Shown piece by piece: positions 62,923-64,000 of a stretch of DNA of 64,000 nucleotides. How positions within the stretch are numbered: the first letter of the stretch is position 1; every line of letters begins with the position of its first letter. Source of the stretch: Vibrio rhizosphaerae (GTDB lineage Bacteria > Pseudomonadota > Gammaproteobacteria > Enterobacterales > Vibrionaceae); NCBI RefSeq assembly GCF_024347095.1, contig NZ_AP024904.1, positions 186,001 through 250,000 of the forward strand. Direction: 5' to 3'. The position numbers and the translations under genes are program-made. The notes beneath the pieces are model-generated. The model saw only the letters and a program-made list of their open reading frames with translations. It searched no databases and was not told the DNA's origin.

Positions 62923-64000
62923 TTAGACGTCGTAAGTGGTTGATGCCGTATCACCACCGGTGCCTGTCCAGTTGGTGTGGAAGAATTCACCCCGTGGACG
63001 GTCAACACGCTCATAAGTATGCGCACCGAAGTAGTCACGCTGTGCCTGAAGCAGGTTCGCCGGTAAACGAGCGGTGGTATAACCGTCAAGGAATGTCAGT
63101 GCCGATGTGGTACAAGGCATTGGAATACCGACTTCCAGAGACTTGGCCGCGACTTTACGCCATGCTGCCAGACAGTTATCCAGAATGCCTTTGAAGTAAG
63201 CATCAGCGCCTAAGAACGCGAGTTCTGGGTTGGCATCATAAGCATCACGGATATTACCGAGGAATGCAGAACGGATGATACAACCGCCGCGCCACATCAG
63301 TGCCACGTTACCGTAGTTCAGTTCCCAGCCGTTTTCATCAGATGCTTCGCGCATCAGCATAAAGCCTTGTGCGTAAGAGATGATTTTTGAAGCCAGCAGC
63401 GCCTGACGCAGCGCATCAAGCCATTCTTTCTTATCGCCACTGACTTTCTCGATGGTTTTACCAAATTGAGCTTCAGCCGCAACACGCTGATCTTTGAGCG
63501 CTGACAGACAACGCGCAAAGACGGATTCACTGATCAATGTCAGAGGGATACCAAGATCTAAGGCATTGATACCTGTCCATTTACCGGTCCCTTTCTGGCC
63601 GGCAGTATCAAGAATCTTCTCAACCAGCGGGCTGCCGTCTTCATCTTTATAGCCCAGAATATCGGCGGTGATCTCGATTAAGTAACTATTCAGCTCCGTT
63701 TCATTCCAGTCACTGAACGTTTGTTGCATCTCTTCATGACTCAGGCCCAGACCGTCTTTCATGAATTGGTATGCTTCAGTGATGAGCTGCATGTCACCGT
63801 ATTCGATACCGTTGTGCACCATTTTAACGAAGTGGCCGGCACCGTTGTTACCAACCCAGTCACAGCAAGGTTCACCGGCATCTGTTTTGGCTGAAATTGC
63901 CTGGAAGATCGGTTTGACGGCTGGCCATGCCTGAGGTGAACCACCCGGCATGATGGAAGGGCCAAAACGAGCGCCTTCTTCACCACCGGAAACACCGGTA
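62923..64000 (-). CDS. gnd: 6-phosphogluconate dehydrogenase, partial (5' end outside window)
   Basis: C-terminal three quarters of Gnd, running off the right edge; the frame is open to 63999. It oxidises and decarboxylates 6-phosphogluconate to ribulose 5-phosphate with NADP in the pentose phosphate pathway. Visible blocks are SGGEEGARFGPSIMPGG (substrate loop), GAGHFVKMVHNGIEYGDMQ with the catalytic Lys and Asn, KGTGKWTGINALDLGIP, and the terminal RAQRDYFGAHTYERVDRPRG-type helix and tail (HTNWTGTGGDTASTTYDV). It ends in the terminator at 62825-62856. Confidence 0.95.
   Translation of the reverse strand, partial: TGVSGGEEGARFGPSIMPGGSPQAWPAVKPIFQAISAKTDAGEPCCDWVGNNGAGHFVKMVHNGIEYGDMQLITEAYQFMKDGLGLSHEEMQQTFSDWNETELNSYLIEITADILGYKDEDGSPLVEKILDTAGQKGTGKWTGINALDLGIPLTLISESVFARCLSALKDQRVAAEAQFGKTIEKVSGDKKEWLDALRQALLASKIISYAQGFMLMREASDENGWELNYGNVALMWRGGCIIRSAFLGNIRDAYDANPELAFLGADAYFKGILDNCLAAWRKVAAKSLEVGIPMPCTTSALTFLDGYTTARLPANLLQAQRDYFGAHTYERVDRPRGEFFHTNWTGTGGDTASTTYDV

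Overview
The window looks like a chromosomal segment of a Vibrio-like gammaproteobacterium. Supporting signs are a LuxT-type TetR regulator, a YfcZ/DUF406 protein, an Xds-type secreted nuclease, a CsrB-type RNA behind a UvrY/VarA-like palindrome, hcp-hcr, and four chemoreceptors of different classes. The species cannot be named from sequence alone.  LAYOUT. Core segments (about 6-24.8 kb, 28.8-51.2 kb, 56.9-64 kb) hold ordinary metabolism and signalling. In order these are: an HBM chemoreceptor, MOSC and VOC proteins, YqhD, MATE and LysE exporters, hcp and hcr, a hybrid sensor kinase divergent from a small binding protein and a porin-like barrel, dCMP deaminase, CsrB-like RNA, YhfA, an AraC regulator, YedI, an alpha/beta-hydrolase/caspase operon, a dCache chemoreceptor, pyrC, a YcbX-like fusion reductase, an acyltransferase, YfcZ, LuxT, a Cache chemoreceptor, homocysteine methyltransferase, a PAS + CZB-chemoreceptor pair, a DUF4432 protein, a Phd/RelE toxin-antitoxin pair, Xds, a RimK-like ligase divergent from a GNAT-C39 protein, and gnd running off the right edge.  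Three accessory islets (about 1-5.9 kb, 25.0-28.7 kb, 51.2-56.8 kb) look more AT-rich in their cargo and share one plan: a conserved upstream module carrying a 9-bp inverted repeat with a constant 17-nt gap over the likely -10 box; then variable cargo; then a 293-codon nucleotidyltransferase-HEPN fusion gene present once per islet; then copies of a hairpin-rich ~473-bp repeat. The cargoes differ. Islet I carries a Hachiman-type defence pair (hamA-hamB) followed by an integron attC-like site and an IS110 remnant. Islet II carries a DUF6036-like nucleotidyltransferase, a small partner and a truncated membrane protein. Islet III carries a PHP-ATPase of TrlF type. I read this as a modular defence-gene cassette with conserved flanks and exchangeable cargo, and it is the main candidate for an undescribed system here.  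HOW GENES WORK TOGETHER. Hcp and Hcr form a nitric-oxide/hydroxylamine detoxification pair, with a perfect FNR-type box about 190 bp upstream of hcp. The hybrid kinase, binding protein and barrel may form one sensory unit. The hydrolase, caspase-like protease and 510-residue protein are translationally linked and may be a second, abortive-infection-like system next to islet II. The CsrB-like RNA would titrate CsrA under BarA/UvrY (VarS/VarA) control.
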